Source of the DNA: Selaginella tamariscina
Lineage: Eukaryota > Streptophyta > Lycopodiopsida > Selaginellales > Selaginellaceae
Length of the DNA: 64,000 nt
Direction: 5' to 3'
Assembly: GCA_003024785.1 (NCBI GenBank)
Contig: PUQB01000377.1
Coordinates: forward strand, 29,172 to 93,171
The position numbers and the translations under genes were made by a program. Positions within the stretch are counted from its first letter, which is position 1, and each line of letters opens with the position of its first letter. Under the pieces are notes generated by a model that had not been told where the DNA came from, did no database searches, and worked only from the letters and a program-made list of their open reading frames with translations. Positions 1 to 12,803 of the stretch are shown here, piece by piece.

Positions 1-2008
1 CTCCTTTCTATTGCCGCTTTCATCTTCGCACTCTGCAGAACTGCATCGGTGAGGTCTAACATTGTCACCTCTAGTAGTGGTACTCTTTTGGCCAATCTTG
101 CTCTTCTTGCTCTCGCGTGAATCACTTCAGCATTGTTTGTAGTTGGAACGCTCGCGAGTCCTTCTTCTATCATGTCTCCCAGTTCCACCATGGAGATGTG
201 GTCCTCATGCCTGATCCACTAAGACAGCCATGTCTTCAAAGCACGAATGTTTGACGCTCGTCCTTCCCAAAAAGACTCCAGAATTGCTAGTTGTTCTTTT
301 TTAGATTGTTCATTCAGTGCTGTAGGCCAGGCATGAGCAAGCTTCATGTGTTCTTCGCGGTGTTCTTTTGCGATCCATTTCTTTGTCACCTGACGCACGG
401 ATTGCATAAAGTGAACACTGCTTTCCCTTCTTTTCATCTTTGCTCCATTGTTGAATACTTGGCTCAAGGCTATCCATATGGCTCCAGCCTCATCCGACAT
501 GAAACCAGTAAAGTTTACATTCTCCAAACCATGTTTCTTACAAACCTCTAGCATTGTGTTCAAGAGCTTCAGCATTGCAACATTATCTTCACGGCACATA
601 TCTACGTAAGCTATAGTGACCATGGATCTGACACTGTAAGAGAGCATTAGATAACAAAGATTAGAAAGTGTTATGAAGAGTTCTACAACTTACAATGGGT
701 CATAAAGGTATATTCCAATTGTCGCCCAGTCTGTGTGTGGTTCAGAACAACTCATTGATCATGAAGGTCTTCTCCACTTTGACACCTTCTGATGTAGTCA
801 ACTCCTGAACTCGGTCCCTCAACTGTCATTTTGAAGATCAAAGGCTACTCATCAGCACCATGCAGTTCCATCCCTGGAACATGTATGACATGAATTAAAG
901 GTATTGGCAACTTTGTCTTCAACTCTAGAAGATCCTCGTAACCCTCTCTAAAGTGTGTCTCCTTCTGTCTTGATTGTGTAATCCAGTCCCGAGTCCTAAA
1001 GAAAAGGTCACGTCAGTGTGTCAAGATCTAAAGAAAAATACCTTCGATAGTTTGTAAGAGGTTCAAGTTTTGAGAATAAACTAGTGTAGGAGACTTTTCC
1101 TTCTTCTTTGAAAAGTTCTTCAAAGATGAGTTCACGTGCAGCTTGAAACTCAATCACTCGTTGATTGGTTCGCGGACTGCTCTTTACGACGTTGCTGACA
1201 CTAGCTCTGGCACACTGAACGCTTGAAGCTGACACTGAGGGCTGACTGGATGCTGATGAACACCTCTGTGAATGAACAACCTTGTAAAAGAAATGTCGTC
1301 TGGCAAAATGTAGTACACATAAGCCGGACAAGTGTGCACTAGCAATGGCTCCTCTCCACAATGCTTACACTTCATGCCTTTTACTTTGCCTGACTTACCT
1401 TCTCCACAACACCCTTGAAGTGACATTCATTTGCTTTCTTCTCAAAAGCCAAGTAGGGGCAAGTAAGATTGATGCATTTGAGATGTCCGACACATGAACT
1501 TCAACTGACTCACGCCGGAACATGCCAGTGTGTTGTGCTCGGTGTGTCTAATGGTAGCAGCCATCCTTGCGATTCATCCCAAGTACTTCTTTGTGCTTTC
1601 TTTCTTTGGAGGAAGTTCGTAAATGACATTTCCATTATATATCTCTAGTAGTTCAGAGACTCATTTAACTTCAGACAAACCAATGAGATCCTTCCCTATT
1701 TTACATTTGTCTGCTCTTAGAAGACACACCAGCATGGATTTCTCACGCTCCTTTGTCCGCAACCTGAACAACGGGCCCTTTGCCAGACACAATGTGTAAA
1801 AGACAAACTGGTTTGATGCATTGCCTTCTGGTAATAACTCCATATCTTCTCTAGAACTCGTAGAAACTGACATCAATTGAACCACATGTATACTGAACCA
1901 ACAAGGAATGGTGAAAACAAAGTGAAGATCATGTTCAAGCACAAAAGCATTTCCATCTTCATCGATTGGGAAATCTTTGTTAATGCCTTCATATGTAACT
2001 CTGGCCAT
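1..2008 (-). pseudogene. Mutator-like transposase (WRKY-GCM1/MULE type), decayed, partial
   Basis: The start codon is at 2,008, opening a 115-residue N-terminal segment that begins MARVTYEGINKDF. The frame then meets in-frame stops (after SEVK at 1,661 and again near 1,577) while recognisable coding similarity continues. The block at 1,184-1,426 carries a WRKY-GCM1-like zinc finger with paired cysteines and a terminal GVHQHP. The DDE core follows: SDEAGA (second Asp) near 500. A conserved phase-interrupting intron lies near 640-695. The same stops occur in the right-arm copy, so they predate the palindrome. A TGG-to-TAG change near 222 is shared by both arms but absent from the central copy. 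The C-terminal SWIM part lies outside the window. It cannot encode a full transposase. Confidence 0.85.
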
Positions 2009-2065
2009 GACAACGCAAAAAGAAAGCTCAGTGGTTTAGGAAAGTCAAGCAAAGAAAAAGATTAA

Positions 2066-2480
2066 ACAAACTCTCGTTTGCCAAAAAAATTATAATCGTT
2101 GATAATAAATGAACACACTTTTGTATATAATTAACTCTACGCTGCCCAGCTCACAATGTTCTTAATGTTGTCCTCTCTAGTATTATCGATGTAATTTAAT
2201 TATTACCTTTTATGATATGAAATATTTTCACCTTTACCAATTATTCACATATTTTAATAATAACCCTAAATTTTAATGCCACATTTATTCCGTAGGGTTT
2301 ACTGTTTTCATTGCGGCTAAGGTTTTTTGATAAATAGAGTTTACTGTTTCCATTGCGGCTAGGGTTTTTTCTATCTTAGATCTGATATCTAAAATTTCCT
2401 CCAAGGGGCCTAGAAAGAGTGGCGCCATCCATTTCGAGTCGATTCGTGTAGCACCCAAGTAAACCAGTTGAGATTTCTGT
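2066..2480. other. Upstream/leader region of the MULE transposase
   Basis: No gene is seen here. It holds the AT-rich upstream sequence of the transposase and, at about 2,295-2,385, two tandem copies of a roughly 46-bp block around a core reading tttactgtttccattgcggc. Matching blocks occur at about 32,765-32,850 and 57,590-57,675. Confidence 0.6.
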
Positions 2481-2489
2481 GCTGATTTA

Positions 2490-3012
2490 GATTGTCGGCA
2501 CCATCTTGCTTAGTCGGCAGCCACAAGGTTTGTTCAATTTCTTTTTCTTTAATTTGCGGCTCAAGTATCCATATCACATGTGTTTTTTTTATGCCAAAGT
2601 TAAAGGGTCCTTCCATTTTTACCGTGAGAGAGAGACGACACCATCCTAACTCAGTCGGCAGCCACAAGGTTTGTTCAATTTCTTTATTTTTTGATCTGCA
2701 GCTCAAGTATCCATATCACAATGTTTTTTTTTGATGCCAAAGTTAAAGGGTCTTCCCATTTGTGCCGTCTAAGAGAGAGACGGCACCATCTTGCTCAGTC
2801 AACAGCCACAAGGTTTATTTAATTTCTTTTAATGCCAGAGTTAAAGGGTCTTCCCATTTTGACCGTTTGAGAGAGACGGCACCATCCTGGGTTTGTTCAA
2901 TTTCTTTATTTTTTGATTTGCAGATCAAGTATCCATATCACATTGTTTTGTTTTTTTTTGTTATGCCAGAGTTAAATGGTCTTCCCATTTGTGCCACCTG
3001 AGAGAGACGGGC
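2490..3012 (-). repeat. 143-bp tandem array of the MULE (left copy)
   Basis: Three to four degenerate units, each with a CCTTGTGGCTG-type start, an inverted repeat around gccgtctctctcagacggc, a poly-A/T tract and a conserved tail. It is the mirror of 56,931-57,480, and the spacing between units is about 142-147 bp except for one short unit. It lies upstream of the transposase start. Confidence 0.85.
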
Positions 3013-3029
3013 ACAATTTTTTATATAAT

Positions 3030-3072
3030 GTATATATATATATATATATATTTATAGTATATATATATATAA
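3030..3072. repeat. TA microsatellite
   Basis: Two runs of alternating TA separated by a short break. It sits directly beside the truncated MULE end and matches the long TA run at 56,879-56,912 in the other arm. Confidence 0.8.
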
Positions 3073-4381
3073 TTCTGAAAGTTTCAATTTGTAAATTAAC
3101 TTGATACTTTGTCATTTTACCGTTTTATATTATGAGTCGCTCCTCTACTAAGGCAGGAGCACTAAAGAATGTTTGTCTGCGGGCCAGTGCTCTGTTTTTG
3201 ATATATATATATATATTAGTATATTGTATACATAATGCATCTGCTATGTGTTATTTGGTTGGTAGTTGATGTAGAATTGCAGATACATATTTTGAACGGG
3301 TAATATGGACTATTGTTGATGTTTCAATCGACAGCCTGCGTGAACATCCTCCAACATATCTACGGTGTAGATCTTGTCCGTCATTGAGAACTTACAAAAT
3401 GGTTTTCAAAGGTTCGTGTGTGTGTGCGTGTGTGCATATACACACATTATGTGTATGTAATCACGCCTGTGTTGTTGTTTCGTAGTTTCTGATGATTACC
3501 ATCTAATGAACTTTTAATTACCATAAATCCAAAAGCCTCTTACTAAATTTATTTGTAGTTATTCATGCACACAAGTAATTCTGAGTGAGACATTCCCTTC
3601 AAGTTTATGTGCAATCTCATATTGGATGGTATTATTTGGATTGGTACTGGATATTAAATGAACTGTTTTATCGGATGGCACAGGGAAAGCATTTTCCTCC
3701 TCTCAGACCGTATACTTTAAATATAAATGTGTGTGTGTGTGTGTGTATAAGAATGTACATGTATGTGCATGTTTATATGTAATGCACATACTAATGTTTG
3801 GTGGAAAACATTTAAAAAATACCTATGTCGAATTATATATATTTATCTATGTATATACGAGGTTAGAAGACTATATAGAAAACTTTATAGAAAACTTTTG
3901 ATATTATTTATTAATGTGATTCAAGGAAATGTTGCCTGACTAGAGTCCGTCGATCCATCTAAAAGTCGAGAATAGTTCTCAGCTATTTATATTGCTTACT
4001 AAGAAAGCATTCTTTACCTTAAAAGCATATAATATATATATATATATATATATTCTAACATAAAGGGTGACAATAATAGTAAGCTATAGTTCATTTGACG
4101 TTTGCAGGCACACATGCACTGTGTATGTGTGTCATGCAAAAGCTAATTGAGTGCTTAAGTATGTTAACGAAGGCTATTGTATGTGATTTGCGTTAATATG
4201 GTACTAATAATTATAAAGGAGATTTTATCCTCTTTTCTATGCCTGAGCTAATATAGAATCTTATTCATCTTCCATCACAAGTGGAAAAAAAATTAATTGA
4301 CATCTTATGTTCTCTAGGAGGACTTAAAACAAATCACATATGTTCTTCCTGTATGTTTTATTCTTTGCATCCTTGATTTAT

Positions 4382-4829
4382 TTAATATGAGCATGTTCCT
4401 GTTATGTCTTATTCCTCTAGACGTGTTGTTGCTGTCATTTCTCAGACGTACACGCATAGATTCTGAACCATCGTCAAAGGTAACTTCTCCTATAGGATTA
4501 ATCATATGAAAGACACACGTCCCATAGATTGTTGACTGCGTCCCACAAATCTGCAAACGTGGAATCATTTGGATCATATCTTCCACCAACTCCCTCGTGG
4601 TACTCAGTGACACGAACATACATTGATATGGGCCCTCTTCGACGAGTGTACTGACCTGGACGGCGATCAGTTGTAATGTCGTTAATAACCAGGGCAGAAC
4701 AATCACATAAATCATTTACATTAGTGCTTCTTCTTCCGTTGTAATAGCATCTTATCGTGCTGCTTTTACTGTATAAATTACACAAGTAAAAAACCATGAC
4801 AATGCGAAACTGTAAAGTTTGAAGCTCAT
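4382..4829 (-). pseudogene. Type B small secreted-protein gene (KP4-like, tentative), fossil
   Basis: Copy of the type B member of the family described at 17,838-18,341. The family's signal-peptide start, cysteine-bearing middle and acidic VTFDDG motif are recognisable. It looks broken, with about two or three breaks. It mirrors 55,112-55,558 and belongs to the same ancestral tandem duplication as the type A copy 1.4 kb away. A TATAAATA box lies just upstream, on the minus strand. Confidence 0.6.
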
Positions 4830-5049
4830 CTTTGCTTAGTCTCATATTACTATCTGTATCGATATTTATAGAATCATCTAGTACAAAAAAAAAACAAACG
4901 TGCTGTGTGCAACTGATGGTCGCAAGCTTCTAAGGTTGACTAATAGCATAGTTATTTGCTACGAACGTACAGGACAACATGTGCAACAGTTGATATCATT
5001 TAGAATAATGAAATAAGTTAATTTTTATTAACATTGGCATCGCATTGTT

Positions 5050-5240
5050 TAAACTATTAATATTTCCTCTATATAATTCTGGAAATGTATAAGCTAATCA
5101 CACTCGTAAGTTTCTCAACTTGTTTGGTTAGTGTACATGGCTAGTGTCTCAAGTATCTTAGCCTGCAATGCACATTTGTTTTGCTATATTATAGAATGCT
5201 ACGGTTGAAATAAGTGATATGTGTAGAATTGAACATGTTT
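5050..5240 (+). pseudogene. Head-to-head partner remnant upstream of type B
   Basis: Starting at 5,136 is an ATG followed by a hydrophobic signal-like segment, on the strand opposite the type B gene. Equivalent remnants begin at 13,116 (+), 19,551 (-), 38,481 (-), 46,632 (-) and 54,798 (-). All are short and broken. They are paralogous to the better preserved partner upstream of type A (see 7,005). Function unknown. Confidence 0.4.
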
Positions 5241-6245
5241 GATTTTGTATATGTGTGTGTGTGTGTGTTCAAATAAAATAATGTTGTATATTGAAAATTG
5301 AATTTCTATTTAAGTAATTAGTTATTGATATTGTGGATGTTAAGGAATTAAAGATCATCATTTAAATGTTTCAATCGACAACATCCTCCAATCTACGGTG
5401 TAGATTGCGTTCCTCTGGGTTTGTCGTTGAGGACTTACGAAATGATTTCTCAAAGCTTCGTGTTAAGTCCAGAATTGTTTGTTTTTTATTTATGCACACA
5501 AGTAAATTCTGAGTGAGCCATTCACTTGTGCAAGTACGTTTATTTACTTAATTTGTGGGTATGTGTCAAAACGTATACATAATAGAAAATGTATTATCGA
5601 AATTATTTTCATCTTCGAGTTCCTCTAGCCATAAGTACACACACACACACACACACATGTATGTGTAATCTAGTGTTGCACTACGACTTATGTTTGGAAT
5701 ATTGGATATGTTTTTTTGTATTATTAGAAAGGGAGAGAATTCTATTGTTTCAAAAAGTACCTATGTTTAGATTTTTCTATACTATATTTATGTATATGTC
5801 ATCAGTAGTATATGTATATACTAGGCTAAATGCAAGACTCTATATAATAAAATTTTAACATTTTTGCATCTGTAACTTTATTGAAAAAAATGATATTATC
5901 GCTTATTACGTAGAATATTAGAAACAGAACATATAATTACTAGATTGTGAGTGAAGAAAAATGTACGCTCCATCTAACACCAAACCTTCTCAAAATCGAG
6001 AATATTTCTCAGCTGTTGCCTCCGGTATATATAAATATATTCTCTAATATAGTGTGTCATGCAAAAGTTAAGTGCTATGGAGTTGTTTTAATATAATAGC
6101 GTAATATTATAAAGGAAATTTTAACTGAACACACCAACTACTCAAATTACACAAATTAATGCCTGAATTAATATAAGATTTTATTCTGCCGGAAGACCGA
6201 AAACAATTATACATAATATGTTTTTATTCTTTGCATCCTTGATCA

Positions 6246-6737
6246 TTAATATGAGCATGTTCCGTTATCCCAGCACTATATGTCTTATTTTGCGTCCTTG
6301 ATCAGTTACTAGACGTTGTTGTTGTTGTGGGTACTTGATCAACTCGTCTCTCAGACGTACGATTTCAACGCATAGAACCATCGTCAAAGCTAACATGTCC
6401 TCCAGGATAATTATATGCAGACATTCGTCCACAGTAACTGCACTCCAGAAATCTGCAAACGTAGAATCATTTGGATCATACCTTCCACCAGCTCCTCGTG
6501 AACTGAGTGACACTAACATACATTGATATGAGCCCTCTTCGACGAATGTACTGACGTGGAGTGCGCTCAGTTGTAATGTCGTTAATAAAGGGAAGAACAA
6601 TCACATAAATCATTTACATTAGTGCTTCTTCTTCCGTTTTCATAGCAGACTAGAGTGCCAGGACGTGGGGCTTTTACTGTATAAATTACGCAAGTAAAAG
6701 ACCATGCCAAAGCGAAAATGTAAAGTTTGAAGCTCAT
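6246..6737 (-). pseudogene. Type A small secreted-protein gene (KP4-like, tentative), fossil
   Basis: Closely similar to the whole copy at 36,708-37,220 and the mirror of 53,141-53,651. It looks broken, with a few breaks. The signal-peptide start, the DLCDCS-type cysteine pair and the C-terminal Asn-rich stretch are still recognisable. The promoter block with CAATAAATATCGATAC lies upstream. The opposite-strand partner remnant starts 268 bp away. Confidence 0.6.
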
Positions 6738-7004
6738 TTCTTGATATCATACTACTATCTGTATCGATATTTATTGTGGTTTTACGGACACTATTGTCCC
6801 TGTGTGGTCGTAGCAAATAACTATGCTGCTTAGAAGCTTTCTAAGAGTGGTGCGGTCGTCGGGTTGCACAGCACGTTTGTTTTTTTTGTAATAGGCCTTA
6901 GTGCATTTAACACTAGAGTATATAAAATGTTAATACATGCAATTCCCGCTGGTTTATTACAGATAATCACACTCGTAGTTCTCAAGCTGTTTTGGTTAAT
7001 TTAC

Positions 7005-7285
7005 ATGGCTAGTGTCTCCAAGTATGAAGGCCTGCTATGCACAATTGTTTTACTGTTCTTTCTTAGCAGTGTGAATGCTATCGTTGAAATAAATGATAGA
7101 GATTGATCAGGTGACTGAGCGTTGTTTAACTGTAAAACCTATGATAATGTGTTCTTATAAGAAGTGGAATGAGTTTAATTTCATTTACGATAGTTTTGTT
7201 AAGACCTGTGGAAGTACGATAAAACGAAGCATTCTATTGGCAGCTTTTACGATAGTATTCAGTTTTTATCTTCAATAAAAATGTT
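7005..7285 (+). pseudogene. Head-to-head partner of type A: signal-peptide-bearing small protein remnant
   Basis: The reading frame starts ATG at 7,005 with a clear signal-peptide profile (charged start, hydrophobic CTIVLLFFLSS, then NA as a plausible cleavage site). A cysteine-containing mature part follows. It looks broken, with about two breaks. Copies upstream of the other type A genes lie at 17,300-17,578 (-), 25,320-25,605 (-) and 52,570-52,868 (-). It is divergent from type A with about 270 bp between starts, so the two would share a promoter region. I do not recognise the family. It could be a distant relative of the A/B proteins, but that is inference. Confidence 0.5.
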
Positions 7286-7999
7286 TATTTATTTATAGAT
7301 CGGCCCCTCATGAGTTGCCATCATCAAGAAGTTGGCAAATCGAAAACATAATTAGACTATTTATCGCATAAAAGTGAGTAAATCTTAATTTTAATTTTCT
7401 TTCTAAATTTAAACTATACGAATGATTTATCAAAATCAGTTTAATAAATATAAATTTGTAAAAAGAGAAATATAATTATTTTGAAGCAAATCCCTCTATG
7501 ATGAAGTAAAATTAAAACATAAAAGAGATTCTGGAAGGACACATGCAATTGGTTTTGATTTCAATCAACTCCAAACAAATTTATAAAATATTGATATACG
7601 TATAACCGATTATTACCTTGTAACTAGAGTATATTACGTCTTCAAACCGAATCTTTCCGTATTTGACTCCACACATTAACCTTTTAAGGTAAGGTTCAGG
7701 GTTCTAGTACATATATGTAAATAAAAAAATAAAGGTTTTATTATATAAATTAAGTTAAATAAATGCAGGACAAGTATGCTAGAGACTGAAAAGTCTCTAG
7801 TTCTTTATTTTTCGACCCGCATAAGCTTTAACTTATATTCTTACACTTTGTGTTGTATTAACTTTTCAAGTATGTCACACCTTAAATTTAAATTTAAATA
7901 ATAAATTTATTCGTATTATACATTATTTTATTTAGGCATGTCACATGTAAAGAATTAATTAACTCATTTTGTATGTTTATTTGAATACACGTTATGCAA

Positions 8000-8067
8000 G
8001 TTTAAAGGTTAAGGCCTTGCACCAAACCTCTTCGTTTAAAGGTTAAGGCCTTGCACCAAACCTCTTC
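8000..8067. repeat. 34-bp minisatellite, two units
   Basis: Two perfect tandem copies of a unit beginning gtttaaaggttaaggccttg. The mirrored site at 51,733-51,834 has three units, so copy number changed after the arms were made. Confidence 0.9.
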
Positions 8068-9899
8068 TTTCATAATAAGTTACATGAATAACACTCTTAA
8101 TTAAATAGGGCACACATCTTAATTCATAATGTAAATATTGTTTATGTCATTATTTCATTGTAAGTGTGAATTTTTGACAATTAGGTTCCTTATAGTAGAT
8201 TCACAATGATGAATTTTAAAATTAACATTTGCAAACCATGTTTGTTATATCATGTGTACTCTTATATACAAGGAATTATATCAATAATTTATATTTTGGA
8301 AAATAATATTAAATATATATGTGATACTAAGATGGATGCGCACAATATAAGAACCAAAGCATAATGTCATTAATATATTAAATTATTTTTGATACTAATC
8401 ATTTATATTTGTGATATATTAAATTATAGCACTATCAAATTATATTTTAAAAAATATATGATATCAATGTATAAGAATTTTTAAAAATAAAAAAAGATAT
8501 TTATTTGCTTAAATACTACATATATAATGTATAAAAAATCAAAAGAAATGAAAAAGATTTTGATTTGCTACATACATATAAGCACATCACAAATGAAAAT
8601 GTATAAAACATGTTAACATTAAAACTTTCATATAATATATTTATATATCATTACTTTATACAATAATATATGTTTGAATTAGTCTATACCTTTTTATTTT
8701 GTGGTAAAACATTTATAAGTTTTAAAGCTATCAATAAATGATGTATCTTTTAGTTATTTAAATTTCTTAATAAATTTATAAATTTTATATTAATAAGTAC
8801 ATTCTCAATCAAATGTAGATTATTAAGTATTAAAAATTATAAATTAATACATCTTTGCACATAAAATAGTAGATGATATGCTTTACATTATTATCAACAA
8901 AAATAAATGTTACTTAAAAGTTTTACCTTTAAAATGAGGTGTTTTAATGTGTATATGTAATAAATAACATTTACACTTTATTAATATGTTTTATCACATT
9001 TTTATTACACAAGGACAACATGTTTTACACATTATTATCTTAAATATTCATCTTACATGATTTATTATTTCAATTGTTTATATGTTTAAATTACCCATAA
9101 TTTTAAGTTCACTAATATATATTACATTGTAATAAAAACATTGTTAGGATTTAACTCTTGCCAATTATAGTGTATGCATTCTCATTATATAACTTTTCTA
9201 ATGTATTTATTATTATTATTATTATATGTTTTAAACAAAAACATGTTAGTTTCAATGTAAATTGAATATAAACTTCATGCATCCATACATTTACATATTA
9301 AAGTATATACATATTAAATTCTATATATTATAAGATTTTAATTAAATGTTCTTCACAATAAGAAGATTTAAAAATTAAGAATTGTTATCTTAAAACTCTA
9401 CTCTCTTAAACAGTTTGTCATTTTCTTATAATTAATTTTTAATTTTATTTACAAATTAAAAACAATAAATCAAACCATGTGTAATTTTATGCTTAAAAGA
9501 AAGTATATAGATCCAAATTTATAGACTTGAATTACTTATTTATCTTACTTAAACATTTGATTAGTATTTCTTGATATTAATATATAACAAACAATTTACT
9601 TACCATTGATAATACAATTAAAGTAAGTAAGCTTCCTATAGTTTTTTTATCATTTATTTATAAACAAATATGTGTTAATAAACAATTAATGTATCTTAAA
9701 ATCAATCATTAAACTTAAAATTATTATTATTCATATCAGCATTTTACTAGAGTAGTAAAAAATGGTTTATTTAATTTTAATAAAAAAAAAATAAATAAAT
9801 CACTCTTACTTTATCTTTTAAACCATTCAACCTTTACATTTAATAAAAGCTTTGAACTTGATTCCTTATTTCTGCACATTTAATTTTTATATCGTTGTT

Positions 9900-10400
9900 T
9901 TTTTAGTGAGGCTTCAATTAAAGAAATGATATACACTCTATAGTCATTTGTAAAGATGTGATTAAATATTTATTCAGTTCGTCGCTTGTGAATTATTTTT
10001 TTGTAAATTTCACTACTTTTTATCAACACTTCCTTAATGTATTAGTCCTATATTTGTTTCTTATTTAATCCCTCAGTGTCTTGTATGCCGATATCTCTTT
10101 TAACTTCTTAGGGTTACCTCCATTGTAATTTTAGGACTCCCTAACCATTTGGTATCTTTCCATATTTTATAGTGAAACTCAACGATATACACTCCATAGC
10201 CATTTGTAAATATGCGATTAAATATTTTGTCTAGTTCGTCACTTATGAAGCTTCTTTTATAAATCTCACTACTTCCTATAACCACTTCCTCACTGTATTG
10301 ATTTTATATTTGTTTCTTATCTGGATACATCGTAATCTCGTATGCCTATGATATTTCCTTTTAACTTCGTAAGGTCACCTCCCTGTAATGGTGGTTATGT
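9900..10400 (-). repeat. About 225-bp tandem dimer in the spacer
   Basis: Two diverged tandem copies sharing GAAGTTAAAAGGAGATATC-like and AAGCTTCATAAGYGACGAAC-like blocks. One copy carries a 61-codon open frame (10,100-10,285, minus) containing KRSFISDELDKIF. Equivalent dimers are at 22,250-22,745 and 49,385-49,870, and a shortened copy is at 41,260-41,410. The open frame is not kept whole in the other copies, so I treat it as a remnant of unknown origin rather than a gene. Confidence 0.6.
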
Positions 10401-11940
10401 CTTAATTGATTTGTATATTTAATGTTTTTTACATATGGCACTTTTAATAGGCCTATTGGGAGTTATAAATTAATAATAAAGAAAATACATTAGGTCTACC
10501 AAACTAAAATAATGGAACCTAATGAAAAAATAAAACTTCAAAGTCACCCTTACTAAGGCTGTCAAATCAATTATCCGTTAGACACGGTACGATGGTAGTG
10601 GTGCAAGGGTTAATAATTTCTTTATCCTACTGGCAACTTTGAATTGGCCTTAATAAGAGATCTGATATGACCTTTTTATATAATAAATTTTTTATAATAT
10701 ATATATATATATATAAAATTTATAGTGTATATATATGATTATTCTGGAAGTTTCAATTTATAAATTAACTTGATACTTTGTCATTTTACCGTTTGGTATT
10801 ATGAGTCGCTCCTCTACTGAGGCAGGAGCACTAAAGAATGTTTGTCTGCGGTAGCCAGTGCTCTGTTTTTGATATATATATTTTTTATTTATTTATTTAT
10901 TTATTTATTAGTATTGTATACATAATGCATCTGTTATGTGTTACTTGGTTGGTAGTTGATGTAGAATTGCAGATACAGTTCGAACCCGAGAGATATATTT
11001 TGAACGGGTAATATGGACTATTGTTGATGTTTCAATCGACAGCCTGCGTGAACATCCTCCAACATATCTACGGTGTAGATCTTGTCCGTCATTGAGGACT
11101 TACAAAATGGTTTCTCAAAGGTTCGTGTGTGTGTGCGTGTGTGCATATACACACATTATGTGTATGTAATCACGCCTGTTTTGTTTCGTAGTTTCTGCTG
11201 ATTACCATCTAATGAACTTTTAATTACCATAAATCTAAAGCCTCTTACTAAATTTATTTGTAGTTATTCATGCACGCAAGTAAATTCTAAGTGAGACATT
11301 CCCTTCAAGTTTATGTGCAAGTAACCGTTTATTTGATGTGAACATTGGTACTTAATGTGTGTGTGTGTGTTTATCTGTACAAGTCAATGTATCTTTTAAA
11401 TGAACATATACAAAGAATGGCAGACAAAAGGGATTTTTATCACCTCTCCCTAACGTATACATAGTAGAGATTGTAAACTGATGGTACTATTTGGATTGGT
11501 ATTGGATATTGAATGAACTGTTTTATCGGATGGCTCCTCTCAGACCGTATACTTTAAATATAAATGTGTGTTGTGGTGTGTGTGTGTGTAAGAATGTACA
11601 TGTATACATGTATGTGCATGTTTTATATGTAATGCACATACTAATGTTTGGTGGAAAACATTTAAAAAATACCTATGTCGAATTATATATAGATTTTTCT
11701 ATATTTATCAACAGTAATCTATGTATATACGAGGTTAGAAGATTACTGTATATATAAAATTAATACATTTTTGCATCTGTAACTTATAGAAAACTTATGA
11801 TATTATTATAGATATTAGAACAGAACATATTAATTATTAGATAAGTTATTAATGTGAGTCAAAGAAATGTTGTCTGACTAGAGTCCGTCGATCTATCTAA
11901 AAGTCGAGAATAGCTCTCAGCTATTTATATTTTTTACCTT

Positions 11941-11999
11941 AAAAAGCATATATAAATATAATATAATATATATATAATATAATATTTATATATATATAA

Positions 12000-12034
<35 letters not shown>
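11941..12034. repeat. Long TA microsatellite
   Basis: About 90 bp of near-pure alternating TA and ATA blocks, mirrored at 47,721-47,818. It lies about 0.3-0.4 kb downstream of the type B copy. A similar but shorter tract sits at the same place in the other units. Confidence 0.9.
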
Positions 12035-12036
<2 letters not shown>

Positions 12037-12354
12037 TAACATAAAGGGTGACAATAATAGTAAGCTATAGTTCATGCAGGCACACATGCACTGTGTATGT
12101 GTGTCATGCAAAAGCTACTTGAGTGCGTAAGTATGTTAACGAAGGCTATTGTATGTGAGTTGCGTTAATATGGTACTATAATATTATAAAGGAGATTTTA
12201 TCCTCTTTTCTATGCCTGAATTAATATAGAATCTTATTCATCTTCCATCACAAGTTCTACTGTGGTAGAAAAAAAATTAATTGACATCTAGGAGGACTTC
12301 AAACAAATCACATATGTTCTTCCCGTATGTTTTATTCTTTGCATCCTTGATTTA

Positions 12355-12803
12355 TTAATATGAGCATGTTCCTGTTATGTCTTATTCCTTGCGTCCTTGA
12401 TCAGGTTAATAAACGTGTTGTTGCTGTTGTTGAGGTACTCGATCAACACATTTCTCAGACGTACACGCAGAACCATCGTCAAAGGTAACTTCTCCTATAG
12501 GATAATCATATGAAAGGCGCGTCCCAGAAATCTGCAAACGTGGAATCATTTGGATCATATCTTCCACCAACTCCCTGGTACTCAGTGACACGAACATACA
12601 TTGATATGGGCCCTCTTCGACGAGTGTACTGACCTGGACGGCGATCAGTTGTAATGTCGTTAATAACAGGGCAGAACAATCACATAAATCATTTACATTA
12701 GTGCTTCTTCTTCCGTTGTAATAGCATCTTATTCGTTTTTTACTGTATAAATTACACAGTAAAAAAACCATGACAATGCGAAACTGTAAAGTTTGAAGCT
12801 CAT
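12355..12803 (-). pseudogene. Type B small secreted-protein gene (KP4-like, tentative), fossil
   Basis: Mirror of 46,936-47,403. The family start, central NDLCDCS block and VTFDDG motif are visible. It looks broken, with about three breaks. A TATAAATA box and the ACAAACGTG...GTGCAACCCGA promoter block lie upstream, as in other B copies. Confidence 0.6.

Larger units (their letters stand above)
1..3012 (-). mobile_element. MULE copy, left arm (truncated by the window edge)
   Basis: Reverse-complement copy of the transposase half of the element at 56,931-61,343. It holds the transposase remnant (1-2,008), a leader region and part of the 143-bp tandem array. The inner end stops inside the tandem array at about 3,012, where the sequence changes to the flank of a secreted-protein unit. 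The left, methyltransferase-bearing half seen in the central copy is therefore missing. No target duplication is visible at this truncated end. Confidence 0.85.
3013..7610 (-). repeat. Secreted-protein A-B unit R1 (left arm)
   Basis: One AB module read on the minus strand: partner remnant (7,005-7,285), type A (6,246-6,737), partner remnant (about 5,136), type B (4,382-4,829), then the downstream flank. It mirrors R6 (52,215-56,930). The conserved 140-bp downstream block occurs at about 3,315-3,420 and 5,360-5,470. Confidence 0.85.
7300..10690. other. AT-rich spacer (left arm)
   Basis: More than 3 kb of very AT-rich sequence with no supported gene. It is repeated at 22,000-25,300, 41,000-42,341 (truncated) and 49,080-52,550. 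Inside are a 22-bp perfect hairpin at 7,780-7,801 (CTAGAGACT stem), a 34-bp minisatellite (8,000-8,067) and a tandem dimer near 9,900-10,400. Confidence 0.8.

Noticed and set aside
11940-12035. CRISPR-like or satellite array
   Set aside because: It is a simple TA microsatellite without spacers.
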